The notes beneath the pieces were generated by a model. The model had not been told where the DNA came from. It saw only the letters and a program-made list of their open reading frames with translations, and did not search any database. A stretch of DNA of 64,000 bases from Ignavibacteriales bacterium. GTDB taxonomy: Bacteria > Bacteroidota > Ignavibacteria > Ignavibacteriales > Ignavibacteriaceae. The stretch spans positions 1 through 64,000 of the forward strand of contig JAGUYG010000031.1 of the NCBI GenBank assembly GCA_020061465.1, read 5' to 3'. Below, piece by piece: positions 17,911 through 28,224 of this stretch (position 1 is its first letter; each line of letters starts with the position of its first letter). The translations under genes were made by a program, and so were the position numbers.

Positions 17911-19677
17911 ATGAATAACTCCTTAAGACTTTTCGATCTAATTCCTTTCCAAATAAATAATTTTCCCCGGGCTGATTGTATTTCTGATAAAAAAGATGGC
18001 AAATGGGTTAATTATAGTTCGCAAGAAGTACAATCAATAATAGATAAAGTTAGCTTAGGACTAATTAAGCTCGGTGTTAATCCAAAAGATAAAATTGCAA
18101 TTATTTCTCCCAACAGAACCGAATGGAATTTTATTGATCTTGGTATTCTTCAGGTGGGGGCAATTGATGTACCAATTTATCCCAATATCAGTCTTATCGA
18201 TTATGAATATATTTTGAGCGACTCCGAAGTAAAATACGCTTTTGTAGCTAATGAAGATTTGTATGATAAAATCAGTTCAATAAAACAAAAAGTAAAATCT
18301 TTAATTAATATTTATAGTTTTGATAAACTTGACGGTAAAAACCATTGGAAAGAAATTCTGGATATTGCAGGCGAATCATTAAGAACTAGACTTAATGAAA
18401 TAAAAGGCAGCATTCAACCGGATGACGTTGCTACTATAATTTACACCTCAGGGACTACGGGAACTCAAAAAGGGGTAATGCTTTCACATCGGAACATTTT
18501 AAGCAATGTAAATTCGATTAACCGAATAATGCCGATAAACAATACTCATCGTATTATCAGCTTTCTTCCAATCTGCCATATCTTCGAAAGAACAGCAGTT
18601 TATTATTATATGAAAATTGCAGCCGCAATATATTATGCAGAGAGTATAGAGAAAGTAGCTGATAATCTTAAAGATATTAAGCCGAATTACTTTACAACTG
18701 TACCGCGTCTTCTTGAAAAAATTTACGATAAGATAATGGAAAAAGGAAGAGAACTTAAGCAGCCTAAACGCGCAATCTTTGGTTGGGCTATTACTCTTGC
18801 CAATCATTTCCATCCGCAAGGAAAAACAAATTGGTTTTATAATCTAAGGCTTTGGGCTGCTCGCAAGCTCGTTTTTTCTAAATGGCTTGAAGCGCTGGGT
18901 GGACAAGTAAAAGGAATTATAAGCGGAGCGGCGGCATTACAACCTCGCTTAGGTAGAATTTTCACTGCTGCCGGAATAAATATTATAGAAGGTTATGGTC
19001 TTACTGAAACATCACCGGTTATTACCTGTAATCGTTTTGAAGATTATTATATTGGAACAGTCGGTTTTCCGATTCCGGATGTTCAGATAAAAATTGATGA
19101 GGAGACCAGTGAAATATTGACCAAAGGTCCTAACGTTATGCTTGGTTATTACAATAAACCCGAAGATAAAAAAGATGCCTTTGATGCTGATGGCTGGTTT
19201 CATACGGGTGATATTGGAATTTTGGTTGATAATAAGTATTTGAAAATTACCGATAGATTAAAAGAAGTATTTAAGACATCGGGGGGAAAATTTATCGCTC
19301 CGTTACCGATTGAAAATAAAATGAAAGAATCAATCTTTATCCGGAATATTATGGTTATTGGTGAAAACGAAAAATTTTGCGCCGCACTAATTGTTCCAGA
19401 GTTTGACTTTATAAAAAAATGGTCTGAAAGGAAAAGTGTGCAAGATTATATTGAGAAAGGTATTAGCCGTAGTGATGTTATTAAAGAAAGAATTTGGAAA
19501 GAGATTCAGCGCTATAACAAACGATTTAGTCACATAGAGCAAATAAAAAAATTCGAATTAGTTGATAGAGATTGGACAGTTGACTCCGGTGAACTGACGC
19601 CTACTCTGAAACTTAAAAGAAAAGTAATAATGAAGAATTATGAAAATCTTATTAAAAAGATTTATTCAGAACCATAA
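17911..19677 (+). CDS. fadD: Long-chain acyl-CoA synthetase (AMP-forming)
   Basis: Activates fatty acids with ATP and CoA. The AMP-binding signature IIYTSGTTGTQKGVMLSH and the YGLTETSPVITCN motif are present, and the adenylate contacts GWFHTGDIG and ITDRLKEVFKTSGGKFIAP follow. The protein resembles the FadD15/long-chain group with an EcoFadD-sized 588 residues. The ORF can be extended to 17818, but the ATG at 17911 follows CGAGGTAATC and gives the usual N-terminus. It heads the fatty-acid degradation run that continues through 26787, with a divergent regulator upstream. Confidence 0.93.
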   Translation: MNNSLRLFDLIPFQINNFPRADCISDKKDGKWVNYSSQEVQSIIDKVSLGLIKLGVNPKDKIAIISPNRTEWNFIDLGILQVGAIDVPIYPNISLIDYEYILSDSEVKYAFVANEDLYDKISSIKQKVKSLINIYSFDKLDGKNHWKEILDIAGESLRTRLNEIKGSIQPDDVATIIYTSGTTGTQKGVMLSHRNILSNVNSINRIMPINNTHRIISFLPICHIFERTAVYYYMKIAAAIYYAESIEKVADNLKDIKPNYFTTVPRLLEKIYDKIMEKGRELKQPKRAIFGWAITLANHFHPQGKTNWFYNLRLWAARKLVFSKWLEALGGQVKGIISGAAALQPRLGRIFTAAGINIIEGYGLTETSPVITCNRFEDYYIGTVGFPIPDVQIKIDEETSEILTKGPNVMLGYYNKPEDKKDAFDADGWFHTGDIGILVDNKYLKITDRLKEVFKTSGGKFIAPLPIENKMKESIFIRNIMVIGENEKFCAALIVPEFDFIKKWSERKSVQDYIEKGISRSDVIKERIWKEIQRYNKRFSHIEQIKKFELVDRDWTVDSGELTPTLKLKRKVIMKNYENLIKKIYSEP

Positions 19678-19689
19678 TACACTAACTAA

Positions 19690-22107
19690 ATGAAAAACAT
19701 TATGAAAAGAAAAATCAATGAAGTGGCGGTACTGGGCTCCGGCGTAATGGGTTCGCGCATTGCTGCCCACTTTGCAAATATAGGATGCAAAGTTTATTTA
19801 CTGGATATAGTACCAAAGGAATTAAATGATTCCGAAAAGAAAAAAGGTCTTACTTTGCAAGATGCTTCCGTTCGCAACAGAATTGCAAATGATAATCTGC
19901 AAAATGTACTTAAGGCAAAACCCTCACCAATTTATAAAACCGATTTTGCTGCAAGAATTACAACCGGAAATTTTGAAGACAATATGAATTGGCTTCCCCA
20001 TGTTGATTGGATCATTGAAGCCGTAGTTGAAAATCTTGAAATCAAGAAGAAGGTTTTTGATAATGTTGAAAAGTTTCGCAAGAATGGAACACTGATTACA
20101 ACCAACACCTCAGGAATTCCAATTCACTTAATGAATGAAGGACGAAGTGAAGATTTTCAAAAACATTTTTGCGGCGCACACTTTTTTAACCCGCCGCGTT
20201 ATCTCCAATTATTAGAAATTATTCCTACACCTAAAACAAGTCGGGATGTTATTGATTTCCTGATGTGGTACGGTGATTTATATCCTGGCAAAACAACAGT
20301 GCTCTGCAAAGATACGCCCGCTTTTATTGCAAATCGTATCGGTGTCTTTAGCATCATGGCTGTGTTCAAATTAAAAGATGAATTGGGATTAAGCATAAAA
20401 GAAATTGACACCTTAACAGGACCATTAACTGGTAAACCTAAGTCGGCAACTTTTAGAACCGCCGATGTTGTTGGTATTGATACTTTAGTTAAAGTTGCAA
20501 ATAATGTTTATAAAGACTGCCCAAATGATGAAGCGAGGGAATTATTTAAGATTCCTGATTATGTGAATAAACTTGTTGAAAATAATTGGCTTGGTGATAA
20601 AACCGGACAAGGCTTTTACAAAAAATCAAAAGATGAGAGAGGTGAAAAAGTAATTCTTGAACTTGATCTTTCTGCCTTCGAGTATAAACCAAGTTCCAAA
20701 TCAAATTTTGCTTCAGTAACAGCCGCTAAACCAATTGATAACCTTAAAGAGAGATTAAAAGTTTTAAATAGCGGTAAAGATAAAGCTGCTGAGTTTCTAA
20801 CATCTCTTAATTTTTACATCTTCCAATATTCCTCAAGACGAATCCCCGAAATTTCCAATGAGCTATATAAAATTGATGATGCAATGCGTGCAGGTTTTGG
20901 CTGGGAATTAGGACCATTTGAGATTTGGGATGTGTTGGGAGTTAAAGAGACGGTAGAACAAATGAACGCCGCTAATATGAAACCCGCTGACTGGGTTTTG
21001 AGAATGTTAGAACGCGGTTTTACTTCTTTCTATAAATCTGAAAATGGAAAGAAAAGTTTTTATGATATTAGTTCAAATTCGTACAAAGAAATACCAGGAA
21101 AAGGTGAATTCATCATTCTTGATAATTTCAGAGCGAACCAACCGGTTTGGAAAAATTCAGGTGCAACTCTTCACGATATTGGTGATGGAATTGTTAATCT
21201 GGAATTCCAAACAAAAATGAATTCAATTGGCTCAGAAATTTTAGAGGGAATAAACAAATCTATTGAAATAGCTGAAAAAGACTTTAAAGGATTAGTAATT
21301 GGAAATAACGGGCAACATTTTTCTGCCGGGGCAAACTTAGCCATGATGTTTATGCTTGCAACTGAACAAGAATACGATGAATTAGATATGATCGTTAGAC
21401 AATTCCAAAATACCATGATGAGAGTTCGTTATTCCAATATTCCGGTTGTAGTGGCACCGCACTCCTTAGTGCTTGGCGGCGGCTGCGAGGTTTGTTTGCA
21501 CGCAGATAAAATTAATGCATCTGCCGAAACTTACATCGGTTTAGTGGAAGTTGGTGTAGGAATTATTCCGGCAGGCGGTGGTACGAAAGAAATGACTCTC
21601 CGTGCTTCGGATTCATACATTGAAGGTGGTTTAGAGCTTCCTGAGTTGCAAAAAAGATTCATGAACATTGCAACAGCAAAAGTATCAACTTCTGCAGAAG
21701 AAGCTTTCGATATGGGAATTTTCAGAAAAGGACTTGATACTTACTCTACTAACCCCAATCGTGTTATTGCTGATGCTAAAAAATATGCAATCATTTTAGC
21801 AGATAGAGGTTATACCAAGCCTGTTCCAAGAACAGGTATTAAAGTACTTGGTCGTACTGCGCTTGCAACTTTGATACTCGGCATTCATTCCTTTCATTTA
21901 GGAAATTATATAACTGATCACGATAAAAAAATTGTTGAAAAGCTTGCATACATTATGTGTGGTGGTGATCTTTCAGAAACTTCGCTTGTATCAGAACAAT
22001 ATTTATTGGATTTAGAGCGTGAAGAATTTTTAAGCTTAATCGGTGAAAAGAAAACATTAGAAAGAATTCAAAGTATCTTAACAACAGGTAAGCCGTTAAG
22101 AAATTAA
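19690..22107 (+). CDS. fadN: 3-hydroxyacyl-CoA dehydrogenase / enoyl-CoA hydratase (FadN type)
   Basis: Bifunctional beta-oxidation enzyme, 805 residues. Unlike FadB, the NAD-dependent dehydrogenase is N-terminal (VLGSGVMGSRIAAHFANIG nucleotide fold; NPPRYLQLLEIIP; GPLTGKPKSATFRT) and the crotonase-fold hydratase is C-terminal (GQHFSAGANLAMM oxyanion hole; LVLGGGCEVCLHAD; ETYIGLVEVGVGIIPAGGG with catalytic Glu). This is the order of Bacillus FadN. It lies 12 bp after fadD and is followed by the thiolase, forming the core of the degradation operon. Confidence 0.94.
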   Translation: MKNIMKRKINEVAVLGSGVMGSRIAAHFANIGCKVYLLDIVPKELNDSEKKKGLTLQDASVRNRIANDNLQNVLKAKPSPIYKTDFAARITTGNFEDNMNWLPHVDWIIEAVVENLEIKKKVFDNVEKFRKNGTLITTNTSGIPIHLMNEGRSEDFQKHFCGAHFFNPPRYLQLLEIIPTPKTSRDVIDFLMWYGDLYPGKTTVLCKDTPAFIANRIGVFSIMAVFKLKDELGLSIKEIDTLTGPLTGKPKSATFRTADVVGIDTLVKVANNVYKDCPNDEARELFKIPDYVNKLVENNWLGDKTGQGFYKKSKDERGEKVILELDLSAFEYKPSSKSNFASVTAAKPIDNLKERLKVLNSGKDKAAEFLTSLNFYIFQYSSRRIPEISNELYKIDDAMRAGFGWELGPFEIWDVLGVKETVEQMNAANMKPADWVLRMLERGFTSFYKSENGKKSFYDISSNSYKEIPGKGEFIILDNFRANQPVWKNSGATLHDIGDGIVNLEFQTKMNSIGSEILEGINKSIEIAEKDFKGLVIGNNGQHFSAGANLAMMFMLATEQEYDELDMIVRQFQNTMMRVRYSNIPVVVAPHSLVLGGGCEVCLHADKINASAETYIGLVEVGVGIIPAGGGTKEMTLRASDSYIEGGLELPELQKRFMNIATAKVSTSAEEAFDMGIFRKGLDTYSTNPNRVIADAKKYAIILADRGYTKPVPRTGIKVLGRTALATLILGIHSFHLGNYITDHDKKIVEKLAYIMCGGDLSETSLVSEQYLLDLEREEFLSLIGEKKTLERIQSILTTGKPLRN

Positions 22108-22145
22108 TTAACAACGAATTTTAAAATTAAATAAGAAGAAAAATT

Positions 22146-23321
22146 ATGAGAGAAGCATTTATAGTCGCCGGATTTCGTTCCGCCGTCGGTAAAGCAAAAA
22201 AAGGCGGGTTTAGATTTTATCGCCCGGACGACCTTGGCGCGGATGTTATTAAACATCTGATGAAATCTGTTCCGCAACTTGCTCCACATAGAATTGATGA
22301 CGTAATTGTTGGAAATGCCTTTCCTGAAGCCGAACAGGGATTGCAGGTTGGGAGAATGATTTCACTTTTATCACTTCCTATAGAAGTGCCTGGTTCAACG
22401 GTGAACAGATTTTGTGGTTCCGGACTTGAAACAATCGCTACCGCAGTCACTCGAATTCAATCCGGTATGATGGATTGTATTATTGCAGGTGGTGTTGAAT
22501 CTATGTCACTTGTACCGATGACAGGTTGGAAACTTGCGCCAAATTATATGATTGCAAAAAATAATCCTAATTATTATTTGGGAATGGGATTAACTGCAGA
22601 AGAACTTGGGAAAGAATATAAAATCTCGCGCGAAGACCAGGATTTATTTTCGTACAATTCTCATCGGAAGGCACTTAATGCAATTAATAATGGTTACTTC
22701 AAAGATCAAATTGTTCCGATTGAAATTGAACAAGTTTATATGGAAGATAACAAACGCAAAACAAAAAAATATTTAGTTGAAACAGATGAAGGTCCGCGCG
22801 CCGATACTACATTAGAAGCATTAGCAAAATTAAAACCGGTATTTGCAGAAAAAGGTACCGTAACTGCCGGCAACTCATCACAAACATCCGATGGAGCTGC
22901 ATTCGTTTTAGTAATGTCGGAGGAGATGGTTAAAGAATTAAATCTAAAACCAATTGCAAAACTAATATCCTATGCTGTTGCCGGTGTTGATCCGCGTATA
23001 ATGGGCATTGGACCGGTTGCCGCAGTGCCAAAAGCTTTAAAAAAAGCAGAATTAAAACTTGATGATATTGACTTAATTGAATTGAATGAAGCCTTTGCCG
23101 TCCAATCATTAGCTGTAATTCGTTCGTTAGGATTAAATCAGGACATATTAAATGTAAACGGTGGCGCAATCGCTATAGGTCATCCGCTTGGTTGTACCGG
23201 TGCTAAACTAACAGTTCAAATTCTTTATGAACTGCGCAGAAGAAATAAAAAATACGGAATGGTTACTGCTTGTGTTGGCGGCGGGCAAGGTGTTGCAGGA
23301 ATCTTTGAACTGTTGAATTGA
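22146..23321 (+). CDS. fadA: Acetyl-CoA C-acyltransferase (thiolase)
   Basis: Thiolytic step of beta-oxidation, 391 residues. The nucleophilic Cys lies in [10 protein letters not shown]; the second conserved region [18 protein letters not shown]-like ([14 protein letters not shown]) carries the catalytic His; the C-terminal Cys is in TACVGGGQG. Follows the FadN-type enzyme by 38 bp and works on its product. The degradative type is inferred from context; biosynthetic thiolases share the motifs. Confidence 0.94.
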   Translation: MREAFIVAGFRSAVGKAKKGGFRFYRPDDLGADVIKHLMKSVPQLAPHRIDDVIVGNAFPEAEQGLQVGRMISLLSLPIEVPGSTVNRFCGSGLETIATAVTRIQSGMMDCIIAGGVESMSLVPMTGWKLAPNYMIAKNNPNYYLGMGLTAEELGKEYKISREDQDLFSYNSHRKALNAINNGYFKDQIVPIEIEQVYMEDNKRKTKKYLVETDEGPRADTTLEALAKLKPVFAEKGTVTAGNSSQTSDGAAFVLVMSEEMVKELNLKPIAKLISYAVAGVDPRIMGIGPVAAVPKALKKAELKLDDIDLIELNEAFAVQSLAVIRSLGLNQDILNVNGGAIAIGHPLGCTGAKLTVQILYELRRRNKKYGMVTACVGGGQGVAGIFELLN

Positions 23322-23408
23322 ATATGTTCATAAATACATTATTTGAGATAACAACTATCCTCGTTGAGGAACAATAAAATTAATTAACTTATAAGTGAGG
23401 ACCTCAAA

Positions 23409-25199
23409 ATGTCAGAAGAAACAACAAAAAAAGTTTTATTAGGCGGTGAGTTCTTAATAAAAGAATCTGATGCGCAAAGTGTCTTTATTCCGGAAGAAAT
23501 TAATGAAGAACAAAAAATGATGGTCGAAACAGCCGGCGATTTTGTTAAAAACGAAATCTTGCCAAAGCTTGATGCAATTGATAAACAAGAGCCTGGATTA
23601 ACAACTTCTCTTTTAGAGAAGGCAGGAGAACTTGGTCTATTGGGAACCTCAATTCCCGAAGAGTATGGCGGTCTTGGGGGGGATTTTAACACTAACACTT
23701 TTCTTGCCATGGAATTAGGAACTAGCTATTCCTTTGGAGTTTCATTTGCAGCCCATACAGGAATCGGCACACTTCCAATTCTTTACTACGGTACTGCCGA
23801 ACAAAAAGCAAAATATCTCCCTAAACTTGCAACGGGCGAGTTAAAATCAGCTTATTGTTTAACCGAACCGACTTCCGGATCAGACGCACTCTCTGCCAAA
23901 ACCACTGCTAAACTTTCTGATGATGGAAAGTATTATGTTCTTAATGGACAAAAAATGTGGATTACAAACGGCGGCTTCGCAGATATTCTTATTACTTTTG
24001 CTCAAGTAGACGGTAATAAATTTACTTGCTTCATTATTGATACAAACTCACCGGGCTTTACTCGTGGTGAAGAAGAAAACAAGATGGGAATTAAAGGTTC
24101 ATCAACGCGTGCTTTGTTTTTAGATAATCTTAAAGTTCCGGTTGAAAATGTTCTTGGTGAAATTGGCAAAGGTCATTACATTGCTTTCAACGTTTTGAAT
24201 GTTGGTCGCTTTAAATTATGCGCAATGACAACCGGCGGCGCAAAAAGATTTGCTTCAATCTCAACTCAATATGCAAATGAGCGAAAACAATTTGGCAAAA
24301 CAATTGCCAGCTTTGGAGCTATCAAATTTAAATTAGCAGAGCAGGCTATAAAAATATTTGTCGCTGAATCTGCAACTATGAGAACCAGCGGTTTGATTAA
24401 TGATAAAGAACACGAATTGCTTGCAAGCGGCAAAAGCTATAGTGAAGCTATGATTGGCGCAGCAGAAGAGTATGCAATTGAAGCTGCTATGTTAAAAGTT
24501 TTTGGCTCAGAAGTTTTGGATTATATTGTGGATGAAACTGTACAGATTTACGGCGGCTACGGTTATTCGGAAGAATATCCCGCTGCTCGCGGTTATCGCG
24601 ATTCAAGAATCAATAGAATTTTTGAAGGCACCAATGAGATAAATCGTTTACTTACCGTTGATATGCTTATCAAGAGATCAATGAAGAATCGAATCAATTT
24701 GTTAGGTCCGGCAATGGCAATTCAAAAAGAGCTGATGAGTGTTCCTAGTTTAGGTGAAAAACCAAGCGGAATACTTGCTAAAGAGATGCAAGCTATCCAA
24801 AACGCAAAGAAAGCAATTCTGATGACTGCAGGTATGGCTGTTCAAAAGTTTATGCAAAAATTAGCTGATGAACAGGAAATAATTATGAACTTAACCGATA
24901 TGCTGATAGAAGTGTATACTTCCGAATCGGCAATTCTAAGGACACAAAAATTAGCCGCTATGAAAAGTGACGCTGAACGTCAACCTTATATCGATATGAC
25001 GCAAGTATATGTAAGCGATTCGCTTGAAAGAATTAATCTTTACGGCAAACACGCCATTGCTGCCTTTGCTGAAGGTGATGAGTTGAAACTTTTAACACTT
25101 GGCTTAAAACGATTCACAAAGTTCGATTTGGTCAATGCTACCAAGCTGAGAAGAAACATCGCAAACAGAATGATTGAAGCGAATGGATATTGTTTTTAA
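23409..25199 (+). CDS. fadE: Acyl-CoA dehydrogenase, long-chain (VLCAD/ACAD9-like)
   Basis: FAD-dependent first dehydrogenation of beta-oxidation. The protein has 596 residues, longer than the 380-residue class because of a C-terminal extension, as in VLCAD-type enzymes. Visible motifs: CLTEPTSGSDALS, WITNGGFADI (FAD), ANERKQFGK, and IYGGYGYSEEYPAARGYRD with RIFEGTNEINR containing the catalytic Glu region. Followed by a 214-bp gap holding a large inverted repeat before the next gene. The ribosome site AAGTGAGG supports the ATG. Confidence 0.94.
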   Translation: MSEETTKKVLLGGEFLIKESDAQSVFIPEEINEEQKMMVETAGDFVKNEILPKLDAIDKQEPGLTTSLLEKAGELGLLGTSIPEEYGGLGGDFNTNTFLAMELGTSYSFGVSFAAHTGIGTLPILYYGTAEQKAKYLPKLATGELKSAYCLTEPTSGSDALSAKTTAKLSDDGKYYVLNGQKMWITNGGFADILITFAQVDGNKFTCFIIDTNSPGFTRGEEENKMGIKGSSTRALFLDNLKVPVENVLGEIGKGHYIAFNVLNVGRFKLCAMTTGGAKRFASISTQYANERKQFGKTIASFGAIKFKLAEQAIKIFVAESATMRTSGLINDKEHELLASGKSYSEAMIGAAEEYAIEAAMLKVFGSEVLDYIVDETVQIYGGYGYSEEYPAARGYRDSRINRIFEGTNEINRLLTVDMLIKRSMKNRINLLGPAMAIQKELMSVPSLGEKPSGILAKEMQAIQNAKKAILMTAGMAVQKFMQKLADEQEIIMNLTDMLIEVYTSESAILRTQKLAAMKSDAERQPYIDMTQVYVSDSLERINLYGKHAIAAFAEGDELKLLTLGLKRFTKFDLVNATKLRRNIANRMIEANGYCF

Positions 25200-25270
25200 G
25201 TTGTTTTAGATTTTATAAATCCGCTGCAAGGATTCTGCCATTTTGTGTTGATAATTTTGTACAACAATAC

Positions 25271-25382
25271 AACCTCCACGAGGTTTGAAAAACAATAGCG
25301 TCATTCATAATAAAGAACGCGGTAGGTGTTCAATTACTATAATAGGAAAAAGAAAAAAGGACATAAGAACCTCGTGGAGGGT
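25271..25382. repeat. Long-range inverted repeat in the fad cluster
   Basis: CCTCCACGAGGTT (25273-25285) pairs perfectly with AACCTCGTGGAGG (25368-25380), 82 bases apart; the first arm is also a local palindrome (AACCTC-CAC-GAGGTT). It fills most of the gap between fadE and the SDR gene. It could be a dispersed repeat or an mRNA structure separating expression of the two parts of the cluster. Confidence 0.6.
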
Positions 25383-25413
25383 TATCAAAAAGATTTAAGA
25401 CCAGAGAAAATCT

Positions 25414-26301
25414 ATGTTAGAACAAAACTACAATTCGTCAATGCTTAAAGAAGGTTCTCTTACAGATAAAGTAATTTTAATTACCGGTGGCGGAACCGGA
25501 CTTGGTAAAGCAATGGGAAAATATTTTTCAGAGCTTGGAGCCAAACTAATAATTGCCAGCCGCAAATTAGATGTGCTTCAAAAAACTGCAGAAGAGATTT
25601 CCGCGGCAACTAAAAACGAAGTTTTTCCCGCCGCATGCGATGTGTCCGATTATAAACAAGTAGAAGAACTATTAAAAGCATCAATGGAGAGATTTGGTAA
25701 AATAGATGTATTGGTTAATAACGCTGCTGGAAATTTTATAAGTCCAACCGAGCGGTTATCAAATAAAGCCTTTGATATAATCATCAATATTGTGTTAAAA
25801 GGGACTTACAATTGCATACTTGCTTTCGGTAAACATTGGATCAAAAATAAACAAAAGGCAACTGTGCTTAATATCGTAACTACTTATGCGTGGACTGGAT
25901 CAGCTTTCGTTGTTCCATCTGCTGCGGCTAAAGCTGGTGTTCTCGCAATTACTCGTTCGCTCGCTGTTGAATGGGCAAAGTATGGTATTCGCTTCAATAC
26001 AATTGCACCGGGACTTTTTCCCACAAAAGGAGCATGGGAAAGGCTGCTGCCAGGTGATCTTCAAAATAAATTCAATTTAAAAAGAAAGGTTCCGCTTCAA
26101 CGTGTTGGTGAACATCAAGAACTTGCAAATCTTGCTGCTTATCTTGTATCTGACTTTTCTTCTTTTATTAATGGCGAAGTAGTTACAATTGATGGTGGTG
26201 AATGGCTTAATGGTGCTGGTCAGTTTAATATACTACAAGCGGTTCCCCAAGAACAATGGGATAAAATTGAAAAAATCGTTCGCAGTGTTAAAGGAAGTTA
26301 A
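25414..26301 (+). CDS. SDR oxidoreductase, 2,4-dienoyl-CoA reductase-like
   Basis: Short-chain dehydrogenase/reductase, 295 residues. The cofactor motif TGGGTGLGKAMG and the NNAAGNF segment are standard. Where most SDRs have YxxxK, this has PSAAAKAG: the Tyr is missing, as in eukaryotic/peroxisomal 2,4-dienoyl-CoA reductases (DECR), which keep only the Lys. With its place at the end of a beta-oxidation cluster, reduction of 2,4-dienoyl-CoA from unsaturated fatty acids is the best guess. Classic bacterial FadH is an unrelated flavoprotein. Confidence 0.78.
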   Translation: MLEQNYNSSMLKEGSLTDKVILITGGGTGLGKAMGKYFSELGAKLIIASRKLDVLQKTAEEISAATKNEVFPAACDVSDYKQVEELLKASMERFGKIDVLVNNAAGNFISPTERLSNKAFDIIINIVLKGTYNCILAFGKHWIKNKQKATVLNIVTTYAWTGSAFVVPSAAAKAGVLAITRSLAVEWAKYGIRFNTIAPGLFPTKGAWERLLPGDLQNKFNLKRKVPLQRVGEHQELANLAAYLVSDFSSFINGEVVTIDGGEWLNGAGQFNILQAVPQEQWDKIEKIVRSVKGS

Positions 26302-26325
26302 CCAAAAATTTATCGCGGCTGCTTA

Positions 26326-26787
26326 TTGAAACCCACAAAAAACAAATCAGACTTTAAACATTTTTATGATGTTATAGTAACCTTTGATGAAGTTGATATG
26401 CTTCATATTGTAAACAATGCAGTTTATTTCAATTATTTTGAGCGGGCTAGAATTCAATGTGCAAAAGATCTTGGCATTCTTCCTAAAAAGGGAATAGGGC
26501 TTAACGGCACTGCATTTTATATGGTCAGAAATGAAATTAATTACCTCAAAGCTGCGGTATTCGAAGATAGACTACGAGTGTATACAAGAATTTCTTTCAT
26601 TAAAAATTCAAGCTTTGGATTCGAACATATCATCGAAAATTTAGATAGCGGTGTTATTATAGCCGAAGGAATGGGTGTTCTTGTCCATGTTGATCCAGCC
26701 TTAAAAAAATCTATTCCACTGCAGGAAGAATTTTATAAAAAAGTTTTGGAATTTGAATCGAAAGTAAAAATTCTCAAAACTGTTTAA
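26326..26787 (+). CDS. Acyl-CoA thioesterase, hotdog fold
   Basis: A 153-residue 4HBT/YbgC-type thioesterase with the signature TFDEVDMLHIVNNAVYFNYFERAR. It starts at a TTG 24 bp after the SDR gene and likely belongs to the fatty-acid cluster, releasing acyl groups stuck on CoA. The 15740-16171 protein is a second such enzyme in the window. No alternative ATG near this position gives the conserved N-terminus. Confidence 0.83.
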   Translation: MKPTKNKSDFKHFYDVIVTFDEVDMLHIVNNAVYFNYFERARIQCAKDLGILPKKGIGLNGTAFYMVRNEINYLKAAVFEDRLRVYTRISFIKNSSFGFEHIIENLDSGVIIAEGMGVLVHVDPALKKSIPLQEEFYKKVLEFESKVKILKTV

Positions 26788-26949
26788 AGATATCTAAAAC
26801 AAATCTTTCTTACCAAAGGGGTTAATTGAATACAATTTATCTTTATAATTGCATAATCTGGGTTGAATTAAAAAATTTCTTCTGTTCCAGTATCATTCGA
26901 TAACAATATTTATTTATATTTAATCATCTTAAAATAAAGAAGGTGCTCT

Positions 26950-27642
26950 ATGCGAAAAATTGTTTTCGATATAGAAACAAGCGCGTTTCCTTTTGAATCG
27001 CTATCCGAAAGCCAGCAGGAATATTTGCTTCGCTATGCCGAAAAGGAAAGAGATGAGGAATCAAAAAACCAAAAGATTGATGAAGCTTTAAGGTATTTGA
27101 GTCTCTATCCCTTCACGGCAAAAGTAATTGCAATAGGAATGTATGATGTATTCAAAGAAAAAGCTTATGTTTATTTTGAGAGTGAAGAGCCGGAAGAGTG
27201 GTTGGTTGAGGAGAAAAATATTCAGTATAAAGGTTTGACGGAAGACGAAATAATAAAATCCTTCTGGCGGATAATGGAAGTTACTGATCAGATAATTACT
27301 TTTAACGGGAAAAATTTTGACGCACCGTTTTTAATGCTTCGTTCCGCTGTTAAAGGAATAAAGCCGTCGCGTAATTTAATTACCAAAAAGTATGACAATA
27401 AATTCCACGTCGATCTGCTTGAACAGTTTACTTTTTTTGGGTTAACAAGAAAATTTAATTTGGATTTTTACTGCCACGCATTCGGAGTTGAGTCTCCAAA
27501 ATCAAAAGGGATCTCGGGTATGGAAGTAAAAACACTATATGATGCAGGAAGAATTAAAGATATTGCCGTGTACTGCGGCGAGGACATTAATGCAACATAC
27601 AAGCTGTATAAAATTTGGGATGAATATTTGAACTTTGAATAA
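26950..27642 (+). CDS. 3'-5' exonuclease-like protein (PolB-exonuclease related)
   Basis: Ribonuclease H-fold DnaQ-like protein of 230 residues. The DEDD motifs are visible: FDIETSAFPFE (Exo I, Asp-x-Glu), ITFNGKNFDAPFLMLR (Exo II, Asp), and the C-terminal YCGEDINATYKLY (Exo III, Asp). Belongs to the predicted exonuclease family related to the PolB proofreading domain (Pfam DUF/RNase_H_2-like). The substrate is unknown. A single gene; the AGAAGG ribosome site supports the ATG. Confidence 0.8.
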   Translation: MRKIVFDIETSAFPFESLSESQQEYLLRYAEKERDEESKNQKIDEALRYLSLYPFTAKVIAIGMYDVFKEKAYVYFESEEPEEWLVEEKNIQYKGLTEDEIIKSFWRIMEVTDQIITFNGKNFDAPFLMLRSAVKGIKPSRNLITKKYDNKFHVDLLEQFTFFGLTRKFNLDFYCHAFGVESPKSKGISGMEVKTLYDAGRIKDIAVYCGEDINATYKLYKIWDEYLNFE

Positions 27643-27737
27643 AGTTTTCCCGTTATTTTTGACTTCCATTTTTTAGCATTCAATTATAAATTTACTCCCA
27701 AAATAAACCTTCATTCTAATTTCATTAAGAGGAGCAA

Positions 27738-28166
27738 ATGAAAAACATATTCTTTCTATTTACTCTAATTTTATTGTTTCCAATATTAGTTGGCTGCCAG
27801 CAGGAAAAACAGAATCCGGAAGTTGAAGTCAAAGAAACCTATTATAAAAACGGCACAATTAGTTCCCGGACAGAATACGTAAACGGTGTTCGGGAAGGAT
27901 GGCATCGTGTTTATGCAGAAGATGGGACACTCGTCTCGGAAGTTAATTTTGTTAACGGTAAAATGGAAGGGCAGTTGAAAGCTTATTACATCGACGGGGC
28001 AATGAAAATGATTGCCAATTATAAAAACGGCGTCTTAGAGGGCGAGACAACTTCCTTCTTCACAAATGGTAAAATAAGAGCTATCCAAAAATATGAGAAG
28101 AACAAACTCGTTTATCATAAACAATTCGACATAGAAGGCAATGTGGAATTTGAGGAGAGCTATTAG
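27738..28166 (+). CDS. YwqK-like lipoprotein with MORN-type repeats
   Basis: A 142-residue lipoprotein: the signal peptide ends at LVGC with the lipidated Cys20. The mature part has about four to five copies of a 23-residue beta-hairpin unit of the pattern YYKNGTISSRTEYVNGVREG, TYPICAL of the YwqK/MORN_2 repeat (G-x-x-x-x-Y-x-x-G). YwqK proteins are annotated as antitoxins in Bacillus, but many lipoproteins in Bacteroidota carry the same repeat with no toxin, as here. Attached to a membrane by its lipid; which one cannot be seen. Confidence 0.82.
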   Translation: MKNIFFLFTLILLFPILVGCQQEKQNPEVEVKETYYKNGTISSRTEYVNGVREGWHRVYAEDGTLVSEVNFVNGKMEGQLKAYYIDGAMKMIANYKNGVLEGETTSFFTNGKIRAIQKYEKNKLVYHKQFDIEGNVEFEESY

Positions 28167-28224
28167 AGAGAAGTGGTAAATTGATAATGAGTATTTAGCT
28201 GTTATCTCAACCTACGCAGTCCTT

